Under the pieces are notes generated by a model. That model was not told where the DNA came from and made no database searches. It saw nothing but the letters and a program-made list of their open reading frames with translations. From Linanthus parryae (lineage: Eukaryota > Streptophyta > Magnoliopsida > Ericales > Polemoniaceae), in the NCBI GenBank assembly GCA_023055425.1, contig JALGPY010000010.1, positions 54,473,665-54,537,664 on the forward strand: a stretch of DNA of 64,000 nt, written 5' to 3'. This document shows positions 24,064 through 36,382 of this stretch, piece after piece. The position numbers and the translations under genes were made by a program. Position 1 is the stretch's first letter. Each line of letters begins with the position of its first letter.

Positions 24064-25862
24064 ATGAGCACGAGAAGAGAATACCAAAGAATCAAGATGG
24101 CTGGAGTTCCAAAGGTGGTTTCAGAAAAAAAAAAGAAGAAGGCTGCAAAAGATGTGATTCAAACTATCAGTGGTGACTCTAGTTCCAGAACTCCAACTGA
24201 AGACAAGGCTCCTTCTCCTCCTATAAAGAATAAGAGAAAGAAATATCTAACACCAAGTTAAAGTAAGAACAAGAATCCAGATTAGTCTGCTCCTGAGAAA
24301 CAGTCAGAGGAACAAGTGGCCAGTCCAAATTAAGGAAGAAGAAGCGTACAGTTGCTAACAAGGGAATAGAAAAAGTTGTTGAAGTTGTTCAAGAGAAAAG
24401 CACTGGCAAAGAGCTGCAGATCTATTCAGTTTAGCCTCAGTCCCCTGGTAAGAAACTCTCCACCAAGTGGTTTATCTCTCAAACTGCTAGAGGCCAGTGG
24501 TTAGATGGTTTTGCTTCTAGACCAGTAGCTTATTGTAGCATGGTCAGTGTTAACATTTTGAAAACCATGAACCTGGAGTGTGTTAATAGGCTTAAGAAAA
24601 GCTCTATTTGGAAAGTTTTGAACCCTCCTGAAGTTTCCTACCCTTGTCTTACTAGGCTTTTCTATTTGAACTTGGTGCAAATCAAAATAATTGTTAACCT
24701 AGTTATTCAATCTAAAGTTGCTGGGATTACAATGGAGTTAGATCACTCAGAGTTTGCAAATGTTCTAGGCTGTCCCAAGAGGTATAACAATGAAAATTAT
24801 CCCAACAATGTTGAAGCTTTGAAACTGGCTAGGGAAGCATTCTTTCTACCTAATGCGTCTACCTCCTCCAAACAGCTAACACACTATGTGCTAAATGTTG
24901 AAGCAAAAGTTTTGTTCACAATCTAGATGATGTGTGTAGTGCCTAGGGAGAATTCAAAAGAGCTGCTGACTGACAGGGTACTATATTTTATGTATTTGAT
25001 CATGCATGGATATGAGATTGATCTTCCAACAATTGTGATGGAACACATGCTCTACTCCCAGACCAAAGAAAGAAAGCACCCTTTACCTGATGCTAATCTG
25101 CTTTCTGCATTCTTTCTTCACCTTGACCTTAATTCTGACAGACAAGAAACCATTACTACTAGTTTTGGTATTCTTGATGAGAAAGAATTTGAAAGAATTG
25201 GTATCGTGAAAACCATTGATGGGATATGAAAGTTGTATTCTGATATGTCTGAGAAGGATTTACAATCCAAGAAGTATCCTAAACCCAAGGCCTTGACCCC
25301 TCCTCCAAACCTACCCTCTCAACCTCAATTCCTTGCTTTAGAGATTCAAAGACTTGATATTCTTTAGAAGGAAATGGATGATCTAAAGGAAACCCAGCAT
25401 GAGTATAGCACTGAATTCAAGCAGGTAAAGTATATGCTTGAAAGTATCTTCAATAGCATCAATGTACTTCATGTGGAAGAAGAGGTGTCTTAGGCTGCAG
25501 GAGGATCAAAAAGGGATGCAGAAGGTTCAACCAAAGATTTGTTCAGTGAGCATACCACTCAAGATGAGGCTACAGGGGTGGTTGACAAAGGTAAACAAGT
25601 CGTGCAGGAACAGGGTGATGAAGAACAAGAACAAGCTGATGTTGACAGTCCAGACTCTGGGATGCTGATTAAGGATCTCAAGAAGAAGAATAAGAAAGCT
25701 TTCATTCCAGAGATAGTGACTAATGAACAACTGTTTAAAGAAGGTGGTGGTCCTGGAGGTAATGAAGATCAAGAAGAAGAAAAACAAGATGATGAGGATG
25801 ATGAAGAAGATAGTGGAGAAGAAGATGCTGCACCCAAGGGAGATGGAGACCCAACCCCCTAA
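24064..25862 (+). pseudogene. Element B additional env-like ORF
   Basis: Starts MSTRREYQRIKMAGVPK and is homologous to the ORF at 43454 in C. It has a Lys/Ser-rich N-terminus, a conserved middle (TMELDHSEFANVLGCPKRYN near 24735, HGYEIDLP near 25010) and an acidic Asp/Glu tail ending GDPTP. At least five stops break it. It sits between pol and the final polypurine tract, where SIRE-type elements carry an env-like or additional ORF. I see no signal peptide or convincing transmembrane segment, so an envelope role is unproven. Confidence 0.75.
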
Positions 25863-26240
25863 TTCTTGCCTATTCTTTATTTATTTTTCAAGGCCGTGAA
25901 ACTCTCTTTAAAGTCTTGAAAATTTTCTATCTTTCCAAAAAATAATTGCTCAGTTTTCCAAACTTTGATCCAACATTTTTCTCATTTTTTTTATGGAAGT
26001 CAAAAAGGGGGAGAAATTTTAGGTGTCTTATTTGTTTACTTTTGGTACTGTTATTTTTCTTAAAGATCTGGTTTAGATGAATAGGTTTTGCTGCTAGGCA
26101 GTGTTACTGCTTTTGTATCTAATAAGTTGGATCACTTGGATATCTTGTGTTAAATTTTACTATCATTGATTCTGCTAAGCACTAATAAATATGTTTTTGC
26201 AGAGAATCAATTCCTAAAAGGATTCTGGTTTGTCTTTCAT

Positions 26241-26252
26241 CAAGGGGGAGAT
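26241..26252 (+). promoter_or_regulatory. Polypurine tract of element B
   Basis: CAAGGGGGAGAT directly precedes the 3' LTR (TGTAAGTTC) and is identical to the tract before the 3' LTR of C. Confidence 0.88.
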
Positions 26253-26924
26253 TGTAAGTTCAGCCTGTTTCAAACACTTGAAATGGCTTGTCTGTTTAAA
26301 GGCCTTGAAACTGATTTCAAGGATTTGAAACAAGCACTGCAGATTCTGGCATGAACTTAGCGGGAGTTTTTGATTCTATTCTAACTCCTGATCTCTTATG
26401 ATTTATTAGATGTTATTTGATGATGAAAGACAAATCATTCTACTACTCTAAACTGTGATTAATCTATTTGTTTGACTTAGTTTGTGCAGGGATATTTAGT
26501 TTCCTATTTTGCAGGATTGTTTCCTAATCTATTTGAATGCAGGATGGAAATCAATCTGTCAAAGTTATTATGCACATTGATATGTTGTATCTAAAGCTTC
26601 CCAACATTCTAACAAACAAGATCAAGTCAGTATCTTTGAAGATACTGAGCAACTAGTCGTTAGGAGAGTTGTTAGAAGAGTTAAAGACTTGCAGCTCAAT
26701 TTTAGGAAAGTTTGTTAATGAAGATCCTGCATATCTTCAATTCAAACAAGCTGCATAAGAGGGAGTTTGAATGAAGAATTTCGTCGATACAACAGAGCAG
26801 AACATAAAGAGACATTCAAACTCCACAGGGGATTGACAGGAAACCAAGAAGCAGATCTTCATCACTCAATCCAATAATCTGAAGAACACAACATTCTCAC
26901 TAAAGACTTAGTCCTCTGTGTTCT
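26253..26924 (+). repeat. 3' LTR of element B, left part
   Basis: Matches 8923 onward, including CTTGAAATGGCTTG and TTTGATGATGAAAG. It is cut at GTTCT (26920-26924) by D. Confidence 0.92.
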
Positions 26925-29009
26925 TGTAACAACCCCGGATCTCGGTTCAGGGTTAAAGAGACAATCGATAACCAAAAGTAGAAAAATTAACTATTAATAT
27001 TACATCTCATTTAATGTATACAACAAATTTTTCAGAAATGAGTACAATTTGGATAAAGAAAAAAATGTTGTGATCTACTAAGTGACAAATTCGTCTCGAT
27101 ACGCGTTCCCATCCCCCACCTTGATTGATGACATGCAGTTTTAAAATGGCAAAAGGCGATGCAGTTTTGAAGAAAATGATCTGTAAAAACTGAGTAAATA
27201 TACACTACGACAAGTAAAGCAATGAGAGGCACGCAAGCATAAGTTAAATAAACCAAGAGTTTTTAAATATTAATAAGTAAAAGAGTTGGGAATTTATGAA
27301 CAATTATAAGTAATCACATAGCAAGAACTTTTTAACTTTAAAACTTGAATAAACCACGAGTATTATAGGAATTCATAAATCAGTAGAATCTCCAGAATAA
27401 AAAAGTTTCTATGAACTGATAAAAATATTGATTCACGAGTGGCCAATGTTTTTCAACTCATTTATTTTGATTAGGGCATATCAAGAGTCACAAACAACAT
27501 CAATAGAGTAGTCAACTTTCTTTCAAGTTCAATTTAACCATTAAGTTTAGCTGAGGCATGTCCAGAGCCACCAGCAGGATCGATGTAAACAGAGGGATCA
27601 CGAAATATTCACAAAGGGTTCCTTCTAGGGTATATCAAACCCTATTTCACCCGAGCGTTAAGGGAGCCCATTCGTCAACCCCGCTCATAACATTAGCTAA
27701 AAGGCCTTAAGTGTCGACACCCCTGTACCGTAGTGGCCCTCACAAGTATAAGTAGCACTCTCTAGCTCTACAAACCCTTGGCCGCAATACCTTGTTACAT
27801 TTTGGCTCATCGGGGGCGGATTTGTGAACAATTAAGTTTTATCCAATAATAAGGAGCATTGCTTCAATGGCATTAGCCATAAGAAAATGGAGGATCGCTT
27901 GGCGCCTTCCATTAATAACACAAATCTACACATCGTCCTAGATCTATTAAATTTATCTTATTAACTTTATTTATCATAACCGAAGTTGGTATACAATCTT
28001 CACAAGTCATTTCCAAGAGTTCTCAGTATAAATCAATAATTGGAATTTTTCAGTAAAAATCATGATTTTCATACTCTTCAAAATAAGACGATATTCAATT
28101 AAAACGTCACACACATGGGCACAATTTGATAATTAAAGTCCGCACATACGTATTTTATTTCTTCTCTTTAACCTGAATACACATTCTCAGGGGGAGTTTT
28201 CTGCTAAACTCTCTGATTTGGTTTACTCTCTCTCTCTTTCATATGTTTGATTATTTGTTGTAAGATGATGAAAGAAAAATTGTTCTAACATGTTTTTAAT
28301 CATAATATATCATCTGTTTGACCATGATAATGCAGGAAATTTTGTTTCTAAGTTTTGCAGGATTGTTTCCTAAACTGAATTACTGCAGATTTGGAAATAC
28401 TTGGACACTTTGATCCTGTGATCAATCAGACTTATATGACAGCTTCTCATGGTGGTTAAATGCAAGATTACAACAATGTCTTTGAGGATTGTGATCATCC
28501 AACCGTTGGAGAAGATTTCAAAGTATTCAAACTCTTTTGCCTACAAAATAGGAAAGTCGTTGCTGAAAATCTGGGGAGATTTGCAGAGCTGTTTGAAGTA
28601 TATATAGAAGCAACAAGACACAATACTCAACGGGCAAAAATAGAGAAAGTATTCTGGATTGGCAAGCATCAAATAAGTTCTTCATTTCTTCCAATCCATT
28701 CACAGAAGTTCATTGCATTTCACTGCAGTTTTCTACTCTTATGTGTTCTTCTGTATAGAGCTATATTGGTAGATCATTATTGTATTATTTATACATCCAT
28801 TCTCAAGGATTGTTCAAAGTGAACAATAAAGATTCTTAGTTAATTAGTTAGCTAGAGCAGGTACTAGACAGGTTAGGGAAAACCACAAGTTGTAACAGAG
28901 TAAGGGAACTCTATGTGCTTGAGTTCTAGGGCTTAGCTTTTGACTAATAAGAATTGAGTTGAAAATCCTGCAGGTCCAAGTGGACTGAACTCTATAAATC
29001 ACTTGTCTT

Positions 29010-29960
29010 GTGCATCTGGTTGAAGGTTTGAAATTTAATTTGCGTAGTGTATTTCAGCTTTGTGATAATGGCAACAAAGTTATCTTTGATAAAGAGAAGT
29101 GTGTGGTGAAAAATGAGAAATCAGGAGATTGCATTCTCACAGCCTCTAGATCAAACAATGGTTATACTTTTCAGACTAACAAAGTTGCAGGTGAAATTTT
29201 GAAGTGCCTCAAGGCCTTGAAAGAGGATTCAAAGCTTTTGCACGGGAAACTTGGTCATATCAGTATGCATACTTTGAACAAGTTGATTTATGTTAAGAGG
29301 ATTGACATCTATAAATTTAAAATCGAAGCCGTATGAAGTGCAAAGCATGAAATAAGCAAAGCATGTGCACAAGGGAAACAAACTGGAAGCTCCGTCAAGC
29401 CAAAGAAGTTTGTGAGTACAATTAGACCTATTGAATTACTTCATATGGATCTCTGTGGTCCTATGAGGACTCCCACTACAAAAGGTAAAAGGTATATGCT
29501 ATTTGTTGTAGATGATATTTCTAGATATACTTGGGTTATGTTTCTCAAAGAAAAATCTGAAGCACTCTCTGAATTTTCAAAGCTTTGCAAAAACTTCAGA
29601 ACTTGAAAAACCTACCTGTAGATTCAATCAAAAGTGATCATGGTAGAGAATTTGATCAGTTAGAATTTGTATTTACTTTGTGATAAGCATGGTATTTCTC
29701 ACAACTTTCCTGCTCCAAGAACTCCTCAACAGAATGGTGTTGTTGAAAGAAAGAACATGACTCTTGAAGATATGTCAATAACAATGCTTCTTGAGAACAA
29801 GTTGACAAAATATTTTTGGGCAGAAGCTGTGAATACAACAAACTATATTTTGAACAGGTGCTTGATCAGACCTATTCTGAAGAAGACCCCCTATAAATTA
29901 TTCGAAGGAAGGAAGCCAAATATTTCTTACTATGATGTACCTTTTACCTTTTACCATTGA
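29010..29960 (+). pseudogene. Fragment E pol remnant
   Basis: Encodes the end of the protease (CDNGNKVIFDKEKCVVKNEK), a GAG-pre-integrase segment and part of integrase (ELLHMDLCGPMRTP near 29440; APRTPQQNGVVERKN near 29715), closely related to C at 39800-40700. A frameshift and stops separate the pieces, and the RT is absent. Confidence 0.82.
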
Positions 29961-30197
29961 AAGAGGATTCAAAGCTTTGGAACAGGAAACTTGGTCATAT
30001 CAGTTTGCATACTTTGAACAAGTTGATTTATGTTAAGAGGATTGCCATCTATCAATTTCAAAGAAGATGAAATGTGCAAAGCCTTTGCACAATGTAAATA
30101 GACCAGAAGCTCCTTCAAGCCAAAGAAGTTTGTGAGTACAACTAGACCTATTGAATTACTTCATATGGATCTCTGTGGTCCTATGAGGGCTCCCACT
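29955..30197 (+). repeat. Duplicated GAG-pre-integrase segment in fragment E
   Basis: About 240 bases here repeat 29214-29474 (for example AAACTTGGTCATATCAGT and CTTCATATGGATCTCTGTGG) in the same orientation, with substitutions and small indels. The copy stops abruptly at TCCCACTG, where LTR sequence begins. Confidence 0.85.
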
Positions 30198-32514
30198 GTT
30201 TATTTTTTAAGAGTTTGAAATTGTTTTCAAGGCCTTGAAAAAGGCATACTTGCTCTATAATTTATGCATCTACTTCAAAGGCTTAAACTTGTTTTCAAGG
30301 CCTTGAACTTCATTGTTTTCACAAGTTTTCATCTTCCTAGAAAGTTTTGCAAAAAGTTGGCGTATTCTATTCACCCCCCCCCCCTTCTAGAGTATCTGAG
30401 CTACTTATACATCTGCATACTCACACTTTCAATCACAAACACTCACATTTTAATAAGTGAAAATCGCACATATGTACTTACCACTGAGATGAAGCATAAC
30501 CAGAAGCAAGAAACTAATCCTAGCACTCCTACGACAACCGCTCACCTACGAGGTCTATGTCTACAATCACACGTATAATGTATTCGTTACAACCAACTTA
30601 CATACAACTAATACAAATGCAAACCTACATGACCCATAGTCATATATGTCACAAATGCACATATACTAATGTTCACATGTCCAAATAAATCCAACATAAC
30701 ACTTAGAACTTCAAGAACTCAAGTTTCCTAAAAAAATGTGAAACTACAATTCTGTATACTTACCATATCAAAGAATCTCCTAAAATCTTGAAATTAATTT
30801 ATGATATACCTACATGTGTCAAATTTCAGAAACATCAAGAAAATCATGCATAGCTATTATAAAAATCAATTTATAAAAATAACAAATACTGCCATGCAGA
30901 GACAAATTTGGCAGAAAGTTTCAACTTTGAAGAGCAATTGCTACTACTTGGAGAATAGGAAAAATGTCAATATTCTCTTGAATGAATATCTTATTTGTCT
31001 TGTATCTTCACAAGAAATATTGGGTGCTATAAGTTTCTGTAAATGAGAGTTTTAACAAAAATGATAAAGTTTGTCCAAAAACAGAGTTTCAGAAAACATT
31101 CAACTTAGAATGAGCATATCTCCCTAACCGAAAAGGCTATGGAGTTGAATTTTCTTTCAAATTGAATCTCTCTGAGTCTAGTTTCGGAATATGAATTCCA
31201 AATATACAAAATTGAGATATAATATACGTTTCTCACAAACTGGTCAGATTGTATGAACATGCAATTTTTCAAAAATCAACAAGAATGGTTCTAGTAGTAC
31301 ATGCAAGTTAAAAAGACTTGATTTTCACCCAAATGGCACCATTTTAATCATGAAAATAATATTTTTACATGGTTTTTACACAAATTATCAAAAATCTCTT
31401 GAGTAACAAATGCAAAGATGACATTCACAACATGCATGTGGGTTCTAGTGTGGGTTTCATGAAATAGTCAAAATTTTGGAGTTTAACTCTTGATCAAACC
31501 ATGAAAATGAAGAATCAAGCATGGAAAGGAACAAATATAAGATGAAATATCATCAATCAAATCAGAACATGAACATGCAAGCTTGAATTCAAGACTAAAA
31601 GAAAGTTTACCCCAAGACCAAAATGATGGTGGATGAAAGAGTTAAATTGGGCTTCAATCTTTGAGTATGATGGTGAAAGAACACCCATCCATGATGATAC
31701 TAAGGTTGGACTCAAGATTTTCATGCTTTGGATGAAAGAAAATGAAGTTTTGATGGTGTTTTTGTGAGGTCAACACCCAAAAACGGGAATTGAGTTTTGA
31801 GAGAGAGAAGGAAGGTAGCATGAGTGCTCTTGAAGAGAAAAGACATATGAAGAATTGAGTGAAATAGATGGGGTTGATGGAGGATGGATGGGATGAGTGC
31901 GTTTGGGTGGTCTTGAGGCAAATTGGGAGATACTTGGAAGAAAAAAAAGAAACATCTCCTTATTTTAATAGAGTTGACCAAAAATGATGAATGGAGGAGT
32001 GAAGTGAAATTAAAAAGTCTCCCAATAACATAGTTGGGGTAGGAATTGGAATAACAAGAAAAAGAAGGTTGACATGCAAATACTAGAAATTGAGGGTAAT
32101 TCTAACATTTCATACACAAGAGGGATAGAAATAAGAAATGCCAAAAATTGAGGGGTTAAAAATGTAATTTACAATTACTAGCTAACACTTAGAAGTTAAT
32201 TTTCATAAATTAGGGAATTTCCAAATAATTACAAATAAACCAATTGTATATAAATGTCAAATCAATTTTTAGAAAACTACAAGTATGTCCTAGATATACA
32301 AAATGAGTTTCATATAGTGTCATCTAAGTTTCAAAAACTACAAGATAACCCCAAATAAAAAATACATATGCTCGTAGACGTCAAATGACATCCTTATATT
32401 TTAAAAATAAAGAAAAGTCATTAAGAAGTTTGAATATAAATTTCTCAAAATTTTCAAATATTTTTCCGAAATGACCAAATAACCCCCAACTTAAATGCGG
32501 GGTATTACAGTTCT

Positions 32515-33093
32515 TCTCTTCTGATCATCATTTGTATATCTTTTATATAATACTTCCAGTTCTTATTCTCGTGGCTTGTTCAAAGTGAACAATAGAGAAT
32601 TCTTAGTTAATCAGATAGCTAGAGCAGGAACTAGATAGGTTAGTGAGAACCACAAGTTGTAACAGAGGCATCTCTCTGTGCTTGAGATCTAGGGCTTAGC
32701 TTTTGATTAATTATGAATTTAGTTGAAAATCCTGCAGGGATTAAGTCCCTGAGGTAGAGACGTAGGTCCAAGTGGACTGAACTCTAAAAATAACTGTGTC
32801 TCTTGCATTTACTTTGCTACATATAACTTAGCTTATACACTGCTGAAAACAGGTTTGAGTTCAAGCGATTGAAACTCATTTCAAGGCCTTGAAAACTATT
32901 ATCTTTCTCTTTACCATCTTTTTTTATTCCAAGAACTTGAAACTCATTTCAAGGCCTTGAAATACTTGCTTCACTTCAAAATCTCTTTGAAACTACTCTT
33001 TTAGCATAAATTGCAAAAGTTATCATACACTATTCAACCCCCCCCCCCTCTGGAGTATTGATCATGTAGTTAGTCCTACTATACTGTCCTTCA
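32515..33093 (+). repeat. 3' LTR of element B, right part
   Basis: Resumes after D with CTCTTCTGATCATCATTTG and ends GTCCTTCA. It contains the palindrome TTCAAGGCCTTGAA twice (near 32880 and 32948) and a C-tract near 33040. Confidence 0.9.
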
Positions 33094-33098
33094 AGTAC

Positions 33099-33769
33099 CA
33101 CTTATACATGTGCGGGTTACTATATATAGGGGTGTATACACTTAAGGTCTCATAGTCGGGGTTATGAGCGGGGATTGACGTATGGGCATCCCACAACGCT
33201 CGAGCGAATTGGGATCTTAAATATCCCAACAAGCACCCTCATTATGATTAGTGGCATCGTAACCTCTCTAGGGCATTTGACACCCGTTGGGCAACACTAC
33301 GCCGGCTAAACTAAAGGATGAGAAAGGAATCGGTAAATATTTGACAGCTCATTTGGATTCCCGTGATTCACATACATGCTTTTTTGCCAAAACTCGTTTA
33401 ACATACTGCAGTATGAATTTACTCAGTTTTTACTGATTAAGTGTTTTTCTGTGGTCGACTTGTGCTATTTCAAAACCCGCAGGTTACGAATAAGATGGGA
33501 GACGTTCACAACGCTGCTGGCTAGGATATTAAGATGTTTAGTACTTCACCTAGCACTTTTCATTTTGTAAATTAATATACTTTTTTTCTTTCAGACAATG
33601 TCACTAGTTTATTTTGAATATATAATAATAATATTTGAATATTCGATGGTTGTACTAACTGTGAACCGATGATCCTGCTCCATACCCAGCGTGGTTTATC
33701 TCCTCAGGAGGAGGCATATTTCCAATCATACGGTTCGGCCAGACGTGTGATCTGGGGGGGGATGTTGCA
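33099..33769 (+). repeat. Right-hand part of element F
   Basis: 671 bp between the 3' end of B and the CAACC duplication. It shares, in inverted orientation, the blocks around 27640-27780 of D (GGGGTTATGAGCGGGGATTG and neighbours). No coding capacity is seen. Confidence 0.78.
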
Positions 33770-33774
33770 CAACC

Positions 33775-36377
33775 AGCTTGTCATGAGAGATATACATGAA
33801 TGGCTGATTTCTAGAGTTCATATGTCAAAAAACAGAATGTTTCCCCTGCATATTCAGCATGGTTCTATTAAGTGTTTGAACGCGGATGTGAAGGATAGAT
33901 CTTGGATATGGCACTTAAGGTACGGACATCTGAATTTCAGTGGTTTGAAGCTCCTTGAAAGCAAGAATATGGTGAGAGGATTGGCGTTTATCGATCATCC
34001 AAATGAAGTGTGTGAAGGGTGTATTCTCGGAAAGCTTCACAGGTTGAGCTTCAACAAAGAGATGAGGTGGAAGGCATCGCAGCCATTGGAGCTTGTGCAC
34101 ACCGATGTGTGTGGTCCCTTGAAGCCTGTGTCAAATGCAATGAATAGGTATTTCATCACTTTTATTGATGATTATAGTCGAAAGTCATGGGTTTATTTTT
34201 TTAAAAGGAAGTCCAAAGTATTTGAGTTTCAAATAATTAAAATCTATTGTTGAGAAGCAAAGTGGTCACAATATCAAAGTTCAGAGAGCTGAACAAGTTG
34301 GAGAATATACGTTGGATGCATTCGAGAATTTCTGCAAAGAGCAGGGCATATTGCACCAGGTTACACCAGCCTATACACCACAGTTGAATGGAGTTGCTGA
34401 AAGGAAGAATCGTGCCATTTTAGATATGGTGAGAAGCATTTTGAAAGGAAATAAAATTCCATGAGAGTTCTGGGCTGAAGCTCTTGTGTTTTCCGTATAT
34501 TTGCTAAATCGCTGCCCAACTAAAAGTGTGAAGTTCAGAGCACTGGAGGAAGCTTGGAGCTCATTCAAACCTAGTGTCTCCCATCTAAGAATTTTTGGAT
34601 GCATTGCTTATGCTAAGTTCTGGAATCTAGAAGAACCAATCTTGATGAGAAAAGGTGAGGAATGCATATTCATTGGCTATGGTGAAAGAACAATGGGTTA
34701 CAAGCTATAGGATCCAGTCACGAAGAAGATAGTCATGAGTAGAGATGTGTCATTTGAAGAAGAAGGTGTGTGGGATTGGAACCAAAGTGAAGCAATGAAT
34801 AACATCGAGCTTATACTAGAAGAGGAAGAAAATGGTATAGAAGTTAGAGAAGTTCTTGGTGAGCCACGAATTCCTAGAAGCGGTTCTCCTCCACAAAGTC
34901 CTGAAGTTGGTTTCCCATCTACACCAATGCATGATCCAGTATCACCACCACACTCTCCAATGGAAGAAATCTCAATGAAAGGCCTAGGAAGATGAGGCCG
35001 TTGCAACAAATTTATGAAGATGAAGATCTGAATGTGTTTCCCTTGTTTACAAATTGTGATCCCCTCCAATTTGAAGATGCAATCCAAGAAGAGAAGTGGA
35101 AGAAAGCTATGGATGAAGAGATTGAATCTATTGAGAAGAATCTAACATGGGAACTCACTAGTCTACCGCAAGTCCACAAAGCGATTGGCGTGAAATGGCT
35201 TTACAAAAGGAAGAGGAAGGCAAATGGTGAATTCCAGGGGTATAAGGCGAGATTGGTGGCCAAGGGTTACAAGCAAAGGCCTCGAATCGATTACGGTTAA
35301 GTATTTGCACCGGTTGCTCGCTTAGAAACAATCAGGTTGGTTATATCCCTAGCTGCTTAACATAAATGGAATATTTATCAACTTGATGTCATTTCTGCAT
35401 TTTTGAATGGCTATCTTGATGAGGAGATTTATATTGAACAAACTACTAGTTATATGAAAAAAAGGGGAAATGGGATAAAGTATTCAAGTTAAAGAAATCT
35501 CTCTACGGATTGAAGCAGGCTTTGCGATCTTGGAATGCACGAATCGATAAATACTTCTTGGAGAATGGATTTTAGAAGTTTACTTATGATCATGCATTTA
35601 ACAAGAAGGTTAATGGCAATGATAATATGTTGCTTGCTTGCCTTTATGTGGATGATCTGATTTTTACAGGAAATGATCCTAGAATGTTTGAAGAGTTCAA
35701 GAGGACTATGCTTCAGGAATTCTAGATGACTGACATAGGATGATGTCTCAGTTCCTCAACATTAAAGTATATCAAAGAGAAGAAGGTATTTTTATTTTTC
35801 AGACTGCTTACGCTAAGGAGGTATTGAAACCCGTTGAAGATGGAATCTTGTAATCCGGTTAACACACCATTTGAGTGTGGAATAGAATTGAGAAATAACG
35901 CTGAATGTGATGTTGATCCAACTTACTTAAAAATCTTAGTAGGAAGCCTAAGGTACCTCACTTGTACTCGACCGGATATCTTGTATGGATTTGGGCTGAT
36001 TAGCAGATATATGGAGACACCGGACCAGTCTCAATTTAATGCAGCCAAGAGGTACAGAGATACATCAAAGGTACACTTCGTGATGGCTTGTTTTATTCAA
36101 GTGTTGTTGACTATAAACTTGTTGTATACTCGGATAGTGATTGGGAAAGAGACTTTGATGAGAGGAAAAGCACAACTGGATTCAATTTCATGATGGGAGA
36201 TTCTACAATTACTTTGTCGTCGAAGAAGCAATCTATTATCACTTTATCTACATGTGAAGCGGTGTATGTTACAGCAAACTCAATCTTTAGCCATTCAATT
36301 TTGTTAAGAAATCTGCTAAACAATATGGGGTTCATTCAGGAGAAGTCTACTAAGGTTCATGCAGAAAATGTATCAGC
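33775..36377 (+). pseudogene. Element A pol (integrase, RT, most of RNase H)
   Basis: Continues the element A protein directly from 6161 (QLVMRDIHEWLISRVHMSKN). The order is: GAG-pre-integrase HLRYGHLNF near 33915 with CEGCILGK; integrase core (VHTDVCGPLKP near 34095, FIDDYSRKSW near 34165, YTPQLNGVAERKNRA near 34375); RT (KWLYKRKRKANGEFQGYKAR near 35200, LYVDDLIFTGND near 35645); and RNase H (SDSDWERDFDERKSTTGF near 36130). It is cut at 36382 by C and finishes at 46501. Several stops and frameshifts are present (for example 34251, 35298 and 35724). It is inactive. Confidence 0.9.
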
Positions 36378-36382
36378 AATAG

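Larger units (their letters stand above)
28150..30432 (+). mobile_element. Rearranged SIRE-type fragment E, nested in D
   Basis: Begins inside a SIRE LTR (CTCAGGGGGAGTTTTC at about 28178) without the LTR start and runs to about 28998. It then jumps directly into protease/pol coding sequence (VEGLKFNLRSVFQLCDNG from 29022), missing the primer site and gag. A second partial copy of the integrase-proximal segment follows, then an LTR end with a C-tract at about 30378 and ..CACTTTCA at 30432. No clear target duplication was found. Deletion and duplication have remodelled it. Confidence 0.7.
26925..32509 (-). mobile_element. LTR-like non-coding element D, nested in B 3' LTR
   Basis: The plus-strand ends are TGTAACAACCCCGG and GCGGGGTATTACA, with a perfect GTTCT duplication (26920-26924 and 32510-32514). 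Apart from the SIRE fragment E it contains no TE protein and measures about 3.3 kb, close to F (3.4 kb). Blocks such as CAACCCCGCTCATAAC and CCTTAAGTGTCGACACCCCTGT (27670-27730) recur in G on the same strand and in F inverted. It is probably a solo LTR of the same gypsy-like family. The minus strand is assumed sense, by alignment to F. Confidence 0.82.
8923..33093 (+). mobile_element. SIRE-type (Sirevirus) copia element B, nested in F
   Basis: The LTRs start TGTAAGTTCAGC (8923 and 26253) and end CCTTTA (18539) and CCTTCA (33093). The order is LTR, primer-binding site, gag, pol, additional env-like ORF, polypurine tract, LTR. The flanks are TGTAC (8918-8922) and AGTAC (33094-33098), a duplication with one mismatch. 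Removing A2 and D with their duplications gives about 10.2 kb, matching C (10.1 kb). The coding region is more decayed than that of C. Assignment to the Sirevirus lineage rests on the gag with a second zinc-finger-like motif, the post-pol ORF and the length. Confidence 0.92.
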
